Counted from the stretch's first letter, positions 24,805 to 33,621 are shown. The stretch: 48,854 bases of DNA from Chlorobium sp. (GCA_028277485.1 JANQGE010000120.1:1-48854); one strand, 5' to 3'. Program-made: numbers and translations. Notes: a model not told the origin generated them from the letters alone.

Positions 24805-25758
24805 ATGAGAATTATTTTTATGGGGACACCATGGTTCGCCGTCCCTTCTCTTCGTGCCATAGCTGGAGCTGGCAGTGGTTTCGAGATCGTCCTTGTGGTT
24901 ACTGGTAAAGACAAGCCCCGAAAAAGCCGGCGGTCGGAGCCCGAACCTACACCGGTAAAAAGGGCGGCAAAAGAAATGGGTATACCTGTGCTCGAGATAG
25001 ATGATGTCAGGGATCCCTGTTTTGCCGGTACTGTTGCGAGGTACAGCCCTGATGTCATTGTCGTTGCGGCTTTCCGTATTCTTCCTCCTTCGATTTTTGA
25101 GCAGGCAAGGTTCGGGTCGTTCAATCTTCACGCCTCACTGCTTCCTCGCTACAGGGGTGCTGCACCAGTTAACTGGACGATAATCAACGGCGATAAGGAA
25201 ACCGGAGTGACTACTTTTTTCCTCCAGAAAACTGTTGACACGGGCAACATCATCCTTCAGGAGAGAACACCTGTAGGGCCGAATGAGACGGCGGGAGAGC
25301 TTGCCGAGCGGTTATCGGTTATCGGTGCCAGAGCTGTTGTCAAAACTCTGAAGCTCATCAGGGACGGCAAGGTTGAGCCGTTATTGCAGGATGAAGCCGA
25401 AGTAACCAAAGCACCTAAACTGACGTCCGAAAACACCCGGATCGATTGGGCTGAACCTGTAAGTGCTGTTTGTGATTTTGTCAGAGGTCTTTCACCGAGA
25501 CCCACAGCCTGGACGGTGTTTCATCATAAGAAAGTGAAGGTTTACAAAGCGGTTCCTGCTGATTTTCGGCTTCCGGAACCGGAAGAACAGGGGATGGTTC
25601 CTGGAAATTTTTCGGTAAAGGGGAACCGCTTGTTTGTTATGGTGCTGGATGGATGGGTCGAAATACTCTCTCTTCAAATGGAGGGGAAGCGGAAGATGGA
25701 TGCTGTTGAGTTCTGCTGTGGATTCCGCTGTGAAGAGGAGTATCCATCATTTTCATAG
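24805..25758 (+). CDS. fmt: Methionyl-tRNA formyltransferase
   Basis: Fmt formylates initiator Met-tRNA using 10-formyl-tetrahydrofolate. The 317-residue protein begins MRIIFMGTPWFAVPSLRAI. It has the substrate motif FNLHASLLPRYRGAAPVNWTIINGD (catalytic Asn and His in HASLLP, downstream Asp), TGVTTFFLQKTVDTGNI, and a C-terminal tRNA-binding OB domain from about 205 with TAWTVFHHKKVKV. The ATG at 24805 follows def by 20 bases, so they are an operon. Confidence 0.97.
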   Translation: MRIIFMGTPWFAVPSLRAIAGAGSGFEIVLVVTGKDKPRKSRRSEPEPTPVKRAAKEMGIPVLEIDDVRDPCFAGTVARYSPDVIVVAAFRILPPSIFEQARFGSFNLHASLLPRYRGAAPVNWTIINGDKETGVTTFFLQKTVDTGNIILQERTPVGPNETAGELAERLSVIGARAVVKTLKLIRDGKVEPLLQDEAEVTKAPKLTSENTRIDWAEPVSAVCDFVRGLSPRPTAWTVFHHKKVKVYKAVPADFRLPEPEEQGMVPGNFSVKGNRLFVMVLDGWVEILSLQMEGKRKMDAVEFCCGFRCEEEYPSFS

Positions 25759-25860
25759 GGAAACCGGATTCATTATATTCCCCCGTTGCTTTTTTGCCAA
25801 ATCTGAGTTGAGCGTTGCATATTGCCCCGCTGAGCAGGGACAGGTAGAGGGTGGTCAGGT

Positions 25861-25900
25861 CTGCTCCGTCCGTCTCGTGCTCATGCCGGTCACGACAATT
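25861..25900 (-). mobile_element. MITE-like element, internal fragment
   Basis: CTGCTCCGTCCGTCTCGTGC, TCATGCCGGTCACGACAATT matches the minus-strand left half of the element; neither full terminus is kept. Word repeats with TTTTTACCTTTTGATTTTTG, TTACTCGTTACTG follow at 25922-25975. Confidence 0.65.
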
Positions 25901-25996
25901 GAGATCCCTAAGGAGATGCGTTGACTTTTTACCTTTTGATTTTTGACTTTCCTTTGTTACTCGTTACTGTTACAGGATGTGCGAACAACCGCTCAA

Positions 25997-26113
25997 GGGC
26001 ACCTCTATTTATTGTCATGAGCGGTTCAAGTGCGAGGCGAACGGAGCGCAGAAACCCTTTCCTATCCGCTCAACGAAGCAATTGAAACGCGGAATAAATA
26101 AATAGAGGTGCCC
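25997..26113 (+). mobile_element. MITE-like element, medium form, upstream of lepA
   Basis: This is a 117 bp copy with ends GGGCACCTCTATTTATTGTC and AATAAATAAATAGAGGTGCC plus C. The ends match as a 17 bp inverted repeat. It is flanked by perfect TCAA direct repeats at 25993-25996 and 26114-26117. The centre is the medium form (AGAAACCCTTTCCTATCCGC). Confidence 0.93.
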
Positions 26114-26152
26114 TCAAGTTAGGTCAATATTTTCAACTTAATAAAGTAATAT

Positions 26153-27970
26153 ATGCCTTCGAGCAGTACGGAAGTTAACACTATCAGGAACTTCTGCATC
26201 ATAGCTCATATAGATCACGGCAAATCCACACTTGCTGACCGATTTCTTGAAGCGACGAATACTCTCCAGCACAATCAGATGACTGAGCAGGTGCTCGATG
26301 ACATGGAGCTTGAGCGTGAAAGAGGTATTACCATTAAAAGTCACGCCGTACAAATGCGCTATAAGGCTGTTGATGGCAAAGAGTATATTCTTAATCTCAT
26401 CGATACACCGGGACACGTTGATTTCAGTTACGAGGTCTCACGCTCTCTTGCTGCATGCGAGGGGGCATTGCTTGTTGTAGATGCAACGCAGGGCGTTGAG
26501 GCCCAGACCATTGCCAACCTCTATCTTGCCGTTGAAGCCGGCCTGGAAATTATTCCTGTTATTAATAAAATTGATCTTCCCTCTGCCGATATCGAGGGTG
26601 TTGCCCAGCAGATTATCGATTTGATGGGGGTGGAAAGAGACCAGATACTCGATGTTTCGGCCAAAGCCGGTATCGGTATCGATACTTTGCTTGAGGCAAT
26701 TATCAAGAGGATTCCTGCGCCTGTAGATCACCGCAATATGCCGCTCAGGGCACTGATTTTTGATTCGGTTTTCGATGCCTATCGCGGTGCTATTGTTTAT
26801 TTGCGCATTGTTGACGGTGTGCTGAGGAAAGGAGACCGGGTTACATTTTTTGCAAATAACAAGATCTTTGTTGCCGACGAGATCGGAACTATGGGCCTTA
26901 AACGCCAGCCTTCAAACATACTGGAATCGGGTGACGTCGGCTATCTCATATGTTCCATCAAGGACGTCAGGGATGCCAAGGTTGGTGACACGGTTACACT
27001 GGCCGATGCCCATGCAAAGGAGAGACTTGCGGGTTACAAGGACGTAAAGCCGATGGTGTTCAGCGGTCTGTATCCGGTGAACTCCGACGAGTTTGAAGAT
27101 CTGCGAGAATCTCTCGAAAAGCTTGCATTGAACGATGCGTCTCTGGTCTATGCTCCAGAGACATCCGTTGCGCTTGGTTTCGGGTTCAGGTGCGGTTTTC
27201 TGGGCCTGCTTCACATGGAGATCATCCAGGAGCGGCTTGAGCGGGAGTACAAAGTCAATATCATTACAACGGTACCTAACGTTGAATACAGAGTCGTCTC
27301 GACTGACGGAGAGACAATTGTGGTTGACAACCCTTCAAAGATGCCGGATGCGGGATCTATCCGACAGATTGAAGAGCCTTACGTGAGCATTCAGATTATC
27401 ACCATGGCGGAGTACATCGGCAATATCATGAAGCTTTCCATGGAAAGGAGAGGGGAGTACAAAAATACCGACTATCTCGATACGTCAAGAGTGAACCTGC
27501 AGTTCGAGTTTCCGCTTGCTGAAATTGTTTTTGATTTCCACGACAGGCTTAAATCGGTTTCGAAAGGGTATGCGTCGATGGATTATGAGTACATAGGATA
27601 TCGTGTTTCAGACCTTGCCAAGCTTGATGTACTTCTGAACGGCGAGCCAGTTGACGCCCTTTCTACGATTGTGCATCGTTCGAAAGCCTATGAATGGGGC
27701 AGAAAGCTCTGTCAAAAACTCAAAAGCATTATACCGAGACAGATGTATGAAGTTGCCATTCAGGCTGCTATCGGGAGCAGGGTTATCGCACGCGAGACAA
27801 TTTCCGCAATGAGGAAAAATGTACTTGCCAAATGCTATGGCGGTGATATCAGCAGAAAAAGAAAACTGCTGGAAAAGCAGAAGGAAGGTAAGAAGCGTAT
27901 GAAACAGGTGGGGCGGGTTGAGGTTCCCCAGGAGGCGTTTCTTGCTGTATTGAACATGGACGAGCAGTAG
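26153..27970 (+). CDS. lepA: Elongation factor 4 (LepA), ribosomal GTPase
   Basis: LepA is a translational GTPase that acts on the ribosome under stress and in subunit assembly. The 605 residues have G1 AHIDHGKST (about 19), switch I with RERGITIKSHAVQM, G3 DTPGHVDF, G4 NKIDLP and G5 SAKAGIG. The LepA-specific C-terminal domain starts in GYASMDYEYIGYR and ends CYGGDISRKRKLLEKQKEGK, with KRMKQVGRVEVPQEAFLA. Length matches the family (about 600). lepB follows after 120 bases, the common lepA-lepB order. A MITE lies 40 bases upstream. Confidence 0.97.
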   Translation: MPSSSTEVNTIRNFCIIAHIDHGKSTLADRFLEATNTLQHNQMTEQVLDDMELERERGITIKSHAVQMRYKAVDGKEYILNLIDTPGHVDFSYEVSRSLAACEGALLVVDATQGVEAQTIANLYLAVEAGLEIIPVINKIDLPSADIEGVAQQIIDLMGVERDQILDVSAKAGIGIDTLLEAIIKRIPAPVDHRNMPLRALIFDSVFDAYRGAIVYLRIVDGVLRKGDRVTFFANNKIFVADEIGTMGLKRQPSNILESGDVGYLICSIKDVRDAKVGDTVTLADAHAKERLAGYKDVKPMVFSGLYPVNSDEFEDLRESLEKLALNDASLVYAPETSVALGFGFRCGFLGLLHMEIIQERLEREYKVNIITTVPNVEYRVVSTDGETIVVDNPSKMPDAGSIRQIEEPYVSIQIITMAEYIGNIMKLSMERRGEYKNTDYLDTSRVNLQFEFPLAEIVFDFHDRLKSVSKGYASMDYEYIGYRVSDLAKLDVLLNGEPVDALSTIVHRSKAYEWGRKLCQKLKSIIPRQMYEVAIQAAIGSRVIARETISAMRKNVLAKCYGGDISRKRKLLEKQKEGKKRMKQVGRVEVPQEAFLAVLNMDEQ

Positions 27971-28090
27971 AGGCGGTTTTCATAACAAGAGATGGTTGGC
28001 GGTATACCCCGAAATCCGCAAGATCACGTAAAGGAAAACGTCAAAGAAACAGTGAGCCGAAACCGGCTGTAACCCTAAAAGTAAAACGTT

Positions 28091-28918
28091 TTGGGCAGGG
28101 AAAAGGGAAAAACAGTAAAACAACATTCAAAAGAATGGTTTGAGGCGTTGCTTATCGCTCTGCTTTTTGCCACAATTATCAGGGTATTTGTCGTAGGATC
28201 ATACCGTATACCGACAAGCTCGATGGAGAGGACGCTGCTTGCCGGTGATTTTTTGTTTGTAAACAAATATGTTTACGGGGCTAAAATCCCCTTTACCGAT
28301 ATCCAGCTGCCGCGGGTCGATACCGTTGAGCGCGGGGATATCATTGTGTTCAAGTTTCCCAAAGACAGGTCGTTGAACTATATAAAGCGGTGTGTGGCGT
28401 TAAGCGGGGACACGCTTGAAATCCGGGACAGAACCCTGTTTATTAACGGTCGGCCTTCGGTTTTTCCGGAACACGTTCAATATCTCGGCGATATGCTTCC
28501 GGCGGGGTATCCGGATCGGCAGGTGTTTCCAAGGTATTCCGGTTTCAACAAAGACAACTACGGTCCACTTCGTGTTCCCCGCAAGGGTGATGTTGTGGCA
28601 TTGGATAGTAATAACTATTACCTCTACGCTGCACTCATCGAGGAAGAAGGACACACAATTGGTACGGTGGGTGGAAAAATTATCATTGACGGGAAGCCTG
28701 CCGAAACCTATGCCGTTGAACAGAACTATTACTTTGTCATGGGGGATAACAGGGACAACAGTCTTGACAGCCGTTTCTGGGGGTTTCTTGCGGAACGGGA
28801 TGTTGTCGGCCAGGCGCTTATGGTTTACTGGTCGTGGAACCCGAATATTTCCCTGCTTGATCCGATGGAAAAACTAAGCTCGATTCGCTGGCAGAGAACT
28901 GGTTTAATGGTTCACTGA
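28091..28918 (+). CDS. lepB: Signal peptidase I
   Basis: This membrane serine protease removes signal peptides at the outer face of the inner membrane. The 275-residue protein has one N-terminal membrane segment (ALLIALLFATIIRVFVV, about 19-35) and the catalytic Ser in PTSSMERTLLAGD (about 44). The catalytic Lys is in SLNYIKRCVALSGD (about 98), and the box VMGDNRDNSLDSRFWG is followed by GFLAERDVVGQAL. The only usable start is the TTG at 28091: an in-frame TAA lies three codons upstream and no ATG or GTG precedes the membrane segment. Its 3' end overlaps the convergent gene at 28912 by seven bases. Confidence 0.95.
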   Translation: MGREKGKTVKQHSKEWFEALLIALLFATIIRVFVVGSYRIPTSSMERTLLAGDFLFVNKYVYGAKIPFTDIQLPRVDTVERGDIIVFKFPKDRSLNYIKRCVALSGDTLEIRDRTLFINGRPSVFPEHVQYLGDMLPAGYPDRQVFPRYSGFNKDNYGPLRVPRKGDVVALDSNNYYLYAALIEEEGHTIGTVGGKIIIDGKPAETYAVEQNYYFVMGDNRDNSLDSRFWGFLAERDVVGQALMVYWSWNPNISLLDPMEKLSSIRWQRTGLMVH

Positions 28919-29364
28919 GGCTTGTATACCAGCAGCTTGTTACTATCGAGAATTCGTCGTGAAATTTCTCTTGTTGAACGCTCCGCGGTCTGTTTACTGA
29001 ACAGCAGGTTACACAGATTTATCTGCTCGACGCAGAGTTGCCGGATGGAAACGCTGCTGTTGGTTGCCGTTTGATGCTGTTTCTTTACAGGGATGAGTTC
29101 AAGGTGACGCAGTGTCACGGAGTGCAGGTCGAGTCCGGCGCGCAGATGTTCTACCGAAAGGGTGTAGCGGTTATCCGTTGCAATCTCAATGGCTTGTGAG
29201 ATTTCTTCTTTCAACTCTCTGTTGAGATAAGAATTCGTCAGGAGGTAAATGACCAAGTACCCGGCAAAAAAGAGTATTCCCGGTGATAGGGTGAGTGCTT
29301 TCAGCCAACAGGTGAAAGTTATCTTCCGGTCCGGATCAGTTGTAACAGGGCTTTGTTTCAGCAA
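28912..29364 (-). CDS. Hypothetical membrane-anchored protein, AsmA/DUF748-like N-terminus
   Basis: This is a 150-residue protein with one membrane segment (about residues 28-47: SPGILFFAGYLVIYLLTNSY) and a periplasmic remainder. The stretch NRYTLSVEHLRAGLDLHSVTLRHLEL with IRQLCVEQINLCNLLFSKQTAE resembles the first 150 residues of AsmA- or DUF748-type proteins. These normally continue for several hundred residues. Here the frame ends with a stop that overlaps lepB, so this may be a truncated paralogue or a short family member. No function can be assigned. Confidence 0.55.
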   Translation of the reverse strand: MLKQSPVTTDPDRKITFTCWLKALTLSPGILFFAGYLVIYLLTNSYLNRELKEEISQAIEIATDNRYTLSVEHLRAGLDLHSVTLRHLELIPVKKQHQTATNSSVSIRQLCVEQINLCNLLFSKQTAERSTREISRRILDSNKLLVYKPQ

Positions 29365-29433
29365 AGGGGTGAAGGAGTTTTATTGATGTTCTCTCTGTTC
29401 ATGATAGTAATTTTTTCTTTTATTTAAGCAATG

Positions 29434-29541
29434 GGGTACCTCGATTTGTTGTGCGCCCTGGTTCGTTGGAAGGATGGAAGAGGGTTTGTGCGCTCCGTCC
29501 GCTTCGTACTCAAGCCGCTCACTACAATTACAGAGGTGCCC
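29434..29541 (-). mobile_element. MITE-like element, medium form, upstream of trpE
   Basis: This is a 108 bp diverged copy on the minus strand with ends GGGTACCTCGATTTGTTG and ACAATTACAGAGGTGCCC. The centre is the medium type (GGAAGGATGGAAGAGGG). It ends 30 bases before the trpE start, where a Trp attenuator would be expected; none is seen. Confidence 0.82.
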
Positions 29542-29571
29542 GACAGTATCATTTATTCATCTCTCTGATTT

Positions 29572-31065
29572 ATGTCACAAAAGGGTCGTATGGCCGCTTT
29601 TATACTTAGTCCTCTTGTCAAAACCGTTCACGCGGACACGGAAACCCCTGTTTCGATGTATCTGAAACTTCGGGGCGCATACTCTTGTCTGCTTGAATCA
29701 GTGGAGGGAGAGGAAAAGCTTGCCCGATTCTCCTATATCACCATCGACCCGGTTGCGGTTCTGAAAGGCTCGGTTGACGGCGATATTTCGCTTGAGGTCA
29801 GGGATGAACGCTTCAGGAGCCTTGAAAAGGTTGTCGAAGAAGAGAAGGAGTTGAGAAAGGTAATCGATCTCTGTCTTGAATCGTTTGCATCGTCCCAGCA
29901 GACGGAAAGTGCGGTAGGTTCTTCTTCAATGATTACTTCGGGGGCGTTTGGTTATTTCGGTTACGATACGATGCATCTGGTTGAACGGATACCGTATCCC
30001 CGCAAACCTGACCCGTCAGGCCTTCCCGATGTCTGTCTGATGTTTTGTGACAAGCTGGTTGTCTTCGACAATGTAAAGCGCAAGGTGTTTATTGTTGTCA
30101 ACTACCTCGACGAGGAGGATCGTAAAAGAGCGGAACAGGTTACTGACGCCATCCGCACAAAAATGTATCGGCCTCTCGATCCCGATGTTATGCATTTGAA
30201 ACCGGAGAAGCATGAGGAGGTTGCTTCCAATACCAGTAAAGAGGATTATCTCGACAAGGTTCTTGTCGCCAAGGAGCATATCATGGCGGGGGATATTTTT
30301 CAGGTTCAGGTTTCTCAACGGCTGAAACGTGATCTGAATACAAGGCCATTTGATGTTTACCGTATGCTCCGGACCGTAAATCCTTCACCTTATCTTTATT
30401 ACTTTGATATGGGTGATTTTGACATAGTCGGATCATCTCCCGAACTGCTGGTCAAGGTAAGTACGAACGGCGATGGGCGAAAGATGGTCGATACCCGGCC
30501 GATAGCAGGTACAAGGCCTCGCGGCAGGACATACAAGGAAGACTCGCGGATCGAGAAGGAGCTGTTGTCGGATGAAAAAGAGCGAGCGGAACACCTGATG
30601 CTTATCGATTTAAGCAGGAACGACATCGGCAGGATCGCGAAGATCGGCACAGTCGAGACCAACGAAATGATGATCATCGAACGGTACTCCCATGTCATGC
30701 ATATCGTAAGTAATGTGCGGGGGGAACTGCGGGATGAATACACTCCCATGGACGCTTTCTGGGCATGTTTTCCGGCAGGAACATTAACCGGGGCACCAAA
30801 GGTCAGGGCCATGGAGATTATCTACGAGCTTGAGGGAGAAAAGCGCGGCCTCTACGGAGGGGCTGTGGGGTTTATTGATTTTCGCGGGCAGCTTGAAACC
30901 GCAATCGCTATACGGACTATGGTTGTCAAGGACAACATCATTTATTTTCAGGCGGCGGGAGGTATTGTTGCGGACTCGGTGCCTCTCAACGAATTCGAGG
31001 AAACAATGAGCAAAATGAGGGCCGGGCTGCGTACTGTGGAAAAGCTTGAAAACTTCAAGGAGTGA
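29572..31065 (+). CDS. trpE: Anthranilate synthase component I
   Basis: TrpE makes anthranilate from chorismate in tryptophan synthesis, with ammonia supplied by TrpG. The 497 residues show the LLES...SYITIDP tryptophan-binding region (about 38-65), DYLDKVLVAKEHIMAGDIFQVQVSQRL, RPIAGTRPRG, LSRNDIGRIAKIGTV, and the chorismate-binding PAGTLTGAPKVRAMEIIYELE with YGGAVGFIDFRG near the C-terminus. No trpG or other trp gene is adjacent in the window. No attenuator is visible; a MITE ends 30 bases upstream. PabB is the main alternative, but the LLES element and overall length favour TrpE. Confidence 0.93.
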   Translation: MSQKGRMAAFILSPLVKTVHADTETPVSMYLKLRGAYSCLLESVEGEEKLARFSYITIDPVAVLKGSVDGDISLEVRDERFRSLEKVVEEEKELRKVIDLCLESFASSQQTESAVGSSSMITSGAFGYFGYDTMHLVERIPYPRKPDPSGLPDVCLMFCDKLVVFDNVKRKVFIVVNYLDEEDRKRAEQVTDAIRTKMYRPLDPDVMHLKPEKHEEVASNTSKEDYLDKVLVAKEHIMAGDIFQVQVSQRLKRDLNTRPFDVYRMLRTVNPSPYLYYFDMGDFDIVGSSPELLVKVSTNGDGRKMVDTRPIAGTRPRGRTYKEDSRIEKELLSDEKERAEHLMLIDLSRNDIGRIAKIGTVETNEMMIIERYSHVMHIVSNVRGELRDEYTPMDAFWACFPAGTLTGAPKVRAMEIIYELEGEKRGLYGGAVGFIDFRGQLETAIAIRTMVVKDNIIYFQAAGGIVADSVPLNEFEETMSKMRAGLRTVEKLENFKE

Positions 31066-31097
31066 TAACGCGATCAATCAGAGACAACATGAATAAA

Positions 31098-31184
31098 GGG
31101 TACCTCTATGTGATTTGTTGCGCGCCCTGGTTACTTCGTTAGGCGGATAGGGAAGAGCAGTCACGACAATTTATAGGGGTGCCC
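31098..31184 (-). mobile_element. MITE-like element, short form, with TAAA target duplication
   Basis: This is an 87 bp copy with ends GGGTACCTCTATGTGATTTG and ACAATTTATAGGGGTGCCC. It is flanked by perfect TAAA repeats at 31094-31097 and 31185-31188. It sits between trpE and htrA, 15 bases before the htrA start. Confidence 0.9.
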
Positions 31185-31199
31185 TAAATGTAGAACGAG

Positions 31200-32708
31200 A
31201 TGAAAAAAAGCAAATTAAGCTATCTTTTTTTAATTCTTGCCGGAGTGGCTATAGGGGGACTTGTTTTTTCCAACCTGGAGTTTACCTTTTCCGGTAAAGA
31301 CAGCGACATAGCAGTAACCAACCACGTCAATCTGGCATCAGCCGCCGACACTGTGCCGGACAGACCGATCCGTACGCTCAAGGATTTTAATGAAGCTTTT
31401 GTGCAGATTGCTGAGTCGGCTACACCTTCGGTTGTCACCATTTTTACCGAAAAAACCATTAACCGCAGGTTTATTTCACCCTTCGACTTCTTTGGCAGCC
31501 CGTTCGATGACTTTTTTGATATTCCGCGCGGCAGGGGTCAGGGCAACGGGCGCAAGGAGATACTGCGCGGACTGGGCTCGGGTGTCATAGTAAGTCGTGA
31601 CGGATACATTCTTACCAACAACCACGTTGTTGACAGAGCTGATACCATTTATATCAGAACTCATGACAACAGACGGGTTGAAGCAAAAGTTATCGGCACC
31701 GATCCTAAAACGGATATTGCCGTGATCAAGGCTGAGGCAGAAAACCTGAAACCTATAGCTATCGGTGACAGTGATGCTCTGCGTGTGGGTGAATGGGTTA
31801 TTGCGATTGGCAGTCCTCTGGGGGAGAATCTTGCCCGTACCGTTACTCAGGGAATCGTCAGCGCAAAAGGCCGTGCGAATGTCGGTCTTGCGGATTACGA
31901 GGACTTTATTCAAACTGACGCAGCGATCAATCCCGGTAACTCGGGCGGTCCGCTGGTAAATATCAACGGTGAGCTTGTTGGTATCAATACGGCAATAGCA
32001 AGCCGGACGGGCGGGTTCCAGGGGATCGGTTTTGCAGTTCCGTCCAATATGGCCCAGCAGATCATGCAGTCACTTATCAAGACCGGCAAAGTTACCAGGG
32101 GCTGGCTTGGGGTGACCATACAGAATGTGGACGAAAATATTGCCAAAGGGCTTAAACTCGAGAAGACCGAGGGCGTTCTTGTCGGTACGGTTGTGGAAAA
32201 CAGTCCCGCGAAAGTCGGAGGCCTCAAAACCGGCGATGTGATCCTGGAGATAAACGGCAAAAAGATCAGGGATACCGTCGAGCTTCGCAACACGATAGCC
32301 GGGACGTTACCGGGTACTACCGTTCGGTTGACCGTCTGGCGGGACGGCACAATTAAAAAACTTTCCGTAAAGCTCGATGAAATTCCCGATCATCCTGTGG
32401 CGTCGGAGCAGCAGCAGGAAATGGATGAACTGCTTGGTTTCAGTGCCGCACCACTCTCGGCGGATCTTGCGGCCAGGTATCGGTTGAAAGCCGATGCAGG
32501 CAAGGTAGTCATTACCGATGTCGATCCTTCGGGTAATGCTTACCGTGCAGGGTTGCGTAACGGAGATGTTATCAAGGCTGTAAACAGGAAGAGCATTACC
32601 TCATACCGGCAGTTTTTGTCGATCGTCGGCAAAATGAAGCAGGGAGAGCTTTTGTTTCTGTTGATCGAGCGGGGCGGCAGCAATGTATATTTCGCTTTTA
32701 ACCTGTAA
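31200..32708 (+). CDS. Periplasmic serine protease, HtrA/DegP family
   Basis: This is a 502-residue protease/chaperone with an N-terminal membrane anchor or signal (LSYLFLILAGVAIGGLVF). The trypsin-like domain has the catalytic triad His in LTNNHVVD (about 142), Asp in KTDIAVIK (about 172) and Ser in NPGNSGGPLVN (about 248). Two PDZ domains follow: the first around GWLGVTIQNVDENIAKGLKL and the second around DVDPSGNAYRAGLRNGDVIK. The linker between propeptide and protease is Phe- and Gly-rich (FDFFGSPFDDFFDIPRGRG), as in DegP-like enzymes. It degrades or refolds misfolded envelope proteins. A clear terminator follows at 32769. Confidence 0.95.
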   Translation: MKKSKLSYLFLILAGVAIGGLVFSNLEFTFSGKDSDIAVTNHVNLASAADTVPDRPIRTLKDFNEAFVQIAESATPSVVTIFTEKTINRRFISPFDFFGSPFDDFFDIPRGRGQGNGRKEILRGLGSGVIVSRDGYILTNNHVVDRADTIYIRTHDNRRVEAKVIGTDPKTDIAVIKAEAENLKPIAIGDSDALRVGEWVIAIGSPLGENLARTVTQGIVSAKGRANVGLADYEDFIQTDAAINPGNSGGPLVNINGELVGINTAIASRTGGFQGIGFAVPSNMAQQIMQSLIKTGKVTRGWLGVTIQNVDENIAKGLKLEKTEGVLVGTVVENSPAKVGGLKTGDVILEINGKKIRDTVELRNTIAGTLPGTTVRLTVWRDGTIKKLSVKLDEIPDHPVASEQQQEMDELLGFSAAPLSADLAARYRLKADAGKVVITDVDPSGNAYRAGLRNGDVIKAVNRKSITSYRQFLSIVGKMKQGELLFLLIERGGSNVYFAFNL

Positions 32709-32768
32709 ACCCGTTTTGCAGGCAGCACAAAGAATTGTACATTACTTCGTTATTGAAGATATAGAGGT

Positions 32769-32803
32769 AAAGTCAGCGGTGCGGCTGGCTTTACTTTTTT
32801 TTA
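32769..32803 (+). terminator. Rho-independent terminator of the htrA gene
   Basis: A nine-base stem AAAGTCAGC / GCTGGCTTT (one G-T pair) with a six-base loop is followed by ACTTTTTTTT. It lies 60 bases after the htrA stop. Confidence 0.85.
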
Positions 32804-32812
32804 TTGACTGAA

Positions 32813-32969
32813 GGGCACCGCTATACATTGTCGCAAGCCCCGTCCGGCGAAGTAATCAGGACGCGGAACACAAGGGCTCCTCTATTTATTGAAACTCTTT
32901 CCTATCCGCTCAACGAAGCAATTGAATCGCGGAATAAATAGAAATGCCCACAAGTTACTACAGGTGCCG
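32813..32969 (+). mobile_element. MITE-like element (short form) split by a nested element
   Basis: The left part (GGGCACCGCTATACATTGTC ... AAGTAATCAGGACGCGGAAC) and the right end (ACAAGTTACTACAGGTGCC) of an old copy are separated by a younger copy at 32874-32949. Removing the younger copy and one ACAA gives a continuous short-form element of about 77 bp. Confidence 0.82.
32874..32949 (+). mobile_element. Nested MITE-like element, short form, with ACAA target duplication
   Basis: This is a 76 bp copy with ends GGGCTCCTCTATTTATTG and GGAATAAATAGAAATGCCC, lying inside another copy. ACAA repeats flank it at 32870-32873 and 32950-32953. Its centre is AAACTCTTTCCTATCCGC, so its left half is deleted relative to the medium form. 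Confidence 0.88.
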
Positions 32970-32995
32970 GGTCTTAATCACAAACAGCAAAGGTT

Positions 32996-33478
32996 ATGAG
33001 CGACAGAGTTTACCTGACCAAATCCGGATATAACAAGTTGAAAGAGGAACTGAATTTTTTAAAGAGTGATGTCAGGAAAGAGGTTTTGGAAAAAATTGCC
33101 GAAGCAAGGTCTCACGGTGATTTGAGTGAAAACGCGGAGTATGAGGCAGCACGAGAGGAGCAGAGCCAGCTGGAGAACCGGATCGGTGAACTTGAAAACA
33201 AGCTCACGAGGGCGACAATTCTCGATCCGAAACAAGTTAAGACTGACAAGGTCTATATATTGACCTCGGTGAGGTTGAAAAACCTTATTGTTGAAGAGGA
33301 AGAGATTGTCGAGTATACTCTGGTTTCATCCGAAGAGGCCGATACCGACCAGGGAAAGATTTCGGTTCGTTCCCCGGTGGGCCGCAGTCTTTTAGGGAAG
33401 GTGGTTGGAGAAAAGGTGCAGATACATGTGCCGAAAGGGGAACTTCACTATGAGATCCTGGAAATTTTTGTTAAATAA
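32996..33478 (+). CDS. greA: Transcription elongation factor GreA
   Basis: GreA enters the RNA polymerase secondary channel and promotes cleavage of backtracked RNA. The 160-residue protein has the N-terminal coiled coil with the acidic tip (YLTKSGYNKLKEELNFL, ARSHGDLSENAEYEAAREEQ), where DLSENAEY carries the conserved acidic tip. The C-terminal FKBP-like domain has GKISVRSPVGRSLLGKVVGEKVQIHVPKG. Length matches the family (about 158). A MITE begins directly after the stop codon. The gene is otherwise free-standing. Confidence 0.97.
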   Translation: MSDRVYLTKSGYNKLKEELNFLKSDVRKEVLEKIAEARSHGDLSENAEYEAAREEQSQLENRIGELENKLTRATILDPKQVKTDKVYILTSVRLKNLIVEEEEIVEYTLVSSEEADTDQGKISVRSPVGRSLLGKVVGEKVQIHVPKGELHYEILEIFVK

Positions 33479-33596
33479 GGGCACCGCTGTACATTGTAGT
33501 GGGTGACTTGAGTACGAGGCGGACGGAGCATAGAAACCTTCTCCTATGCGACCAAGGAGGTAATCAGGGCGCACAACAAGTTACATAGAGGTGTCC
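33479..33596 (+). mobile_element. MITE-like element, medium form, abutting the greA stop
   Basis: This is a 118 bp copy with a left end GGGCACCGCTGTACATTGTA starting on the base after the greA TAA, and a right end ACAAGTTACATAGAGGTGTCC. The centre is the medium type (AGAAACCTTCTCCTATGCGA). No exact target duplication is seen. Confidence 0.88.
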
Positions 33597-33621
33597 GTAG
33601 GCCAAAAAAAATACGCAAACC

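Noticed and set aside
29365..29571. Trp attenuator or leader peptide before trpE
   Set aside because: There is no short frame with tandem Trp codons and no alternative hairpins; the space is occupied by an element copy.
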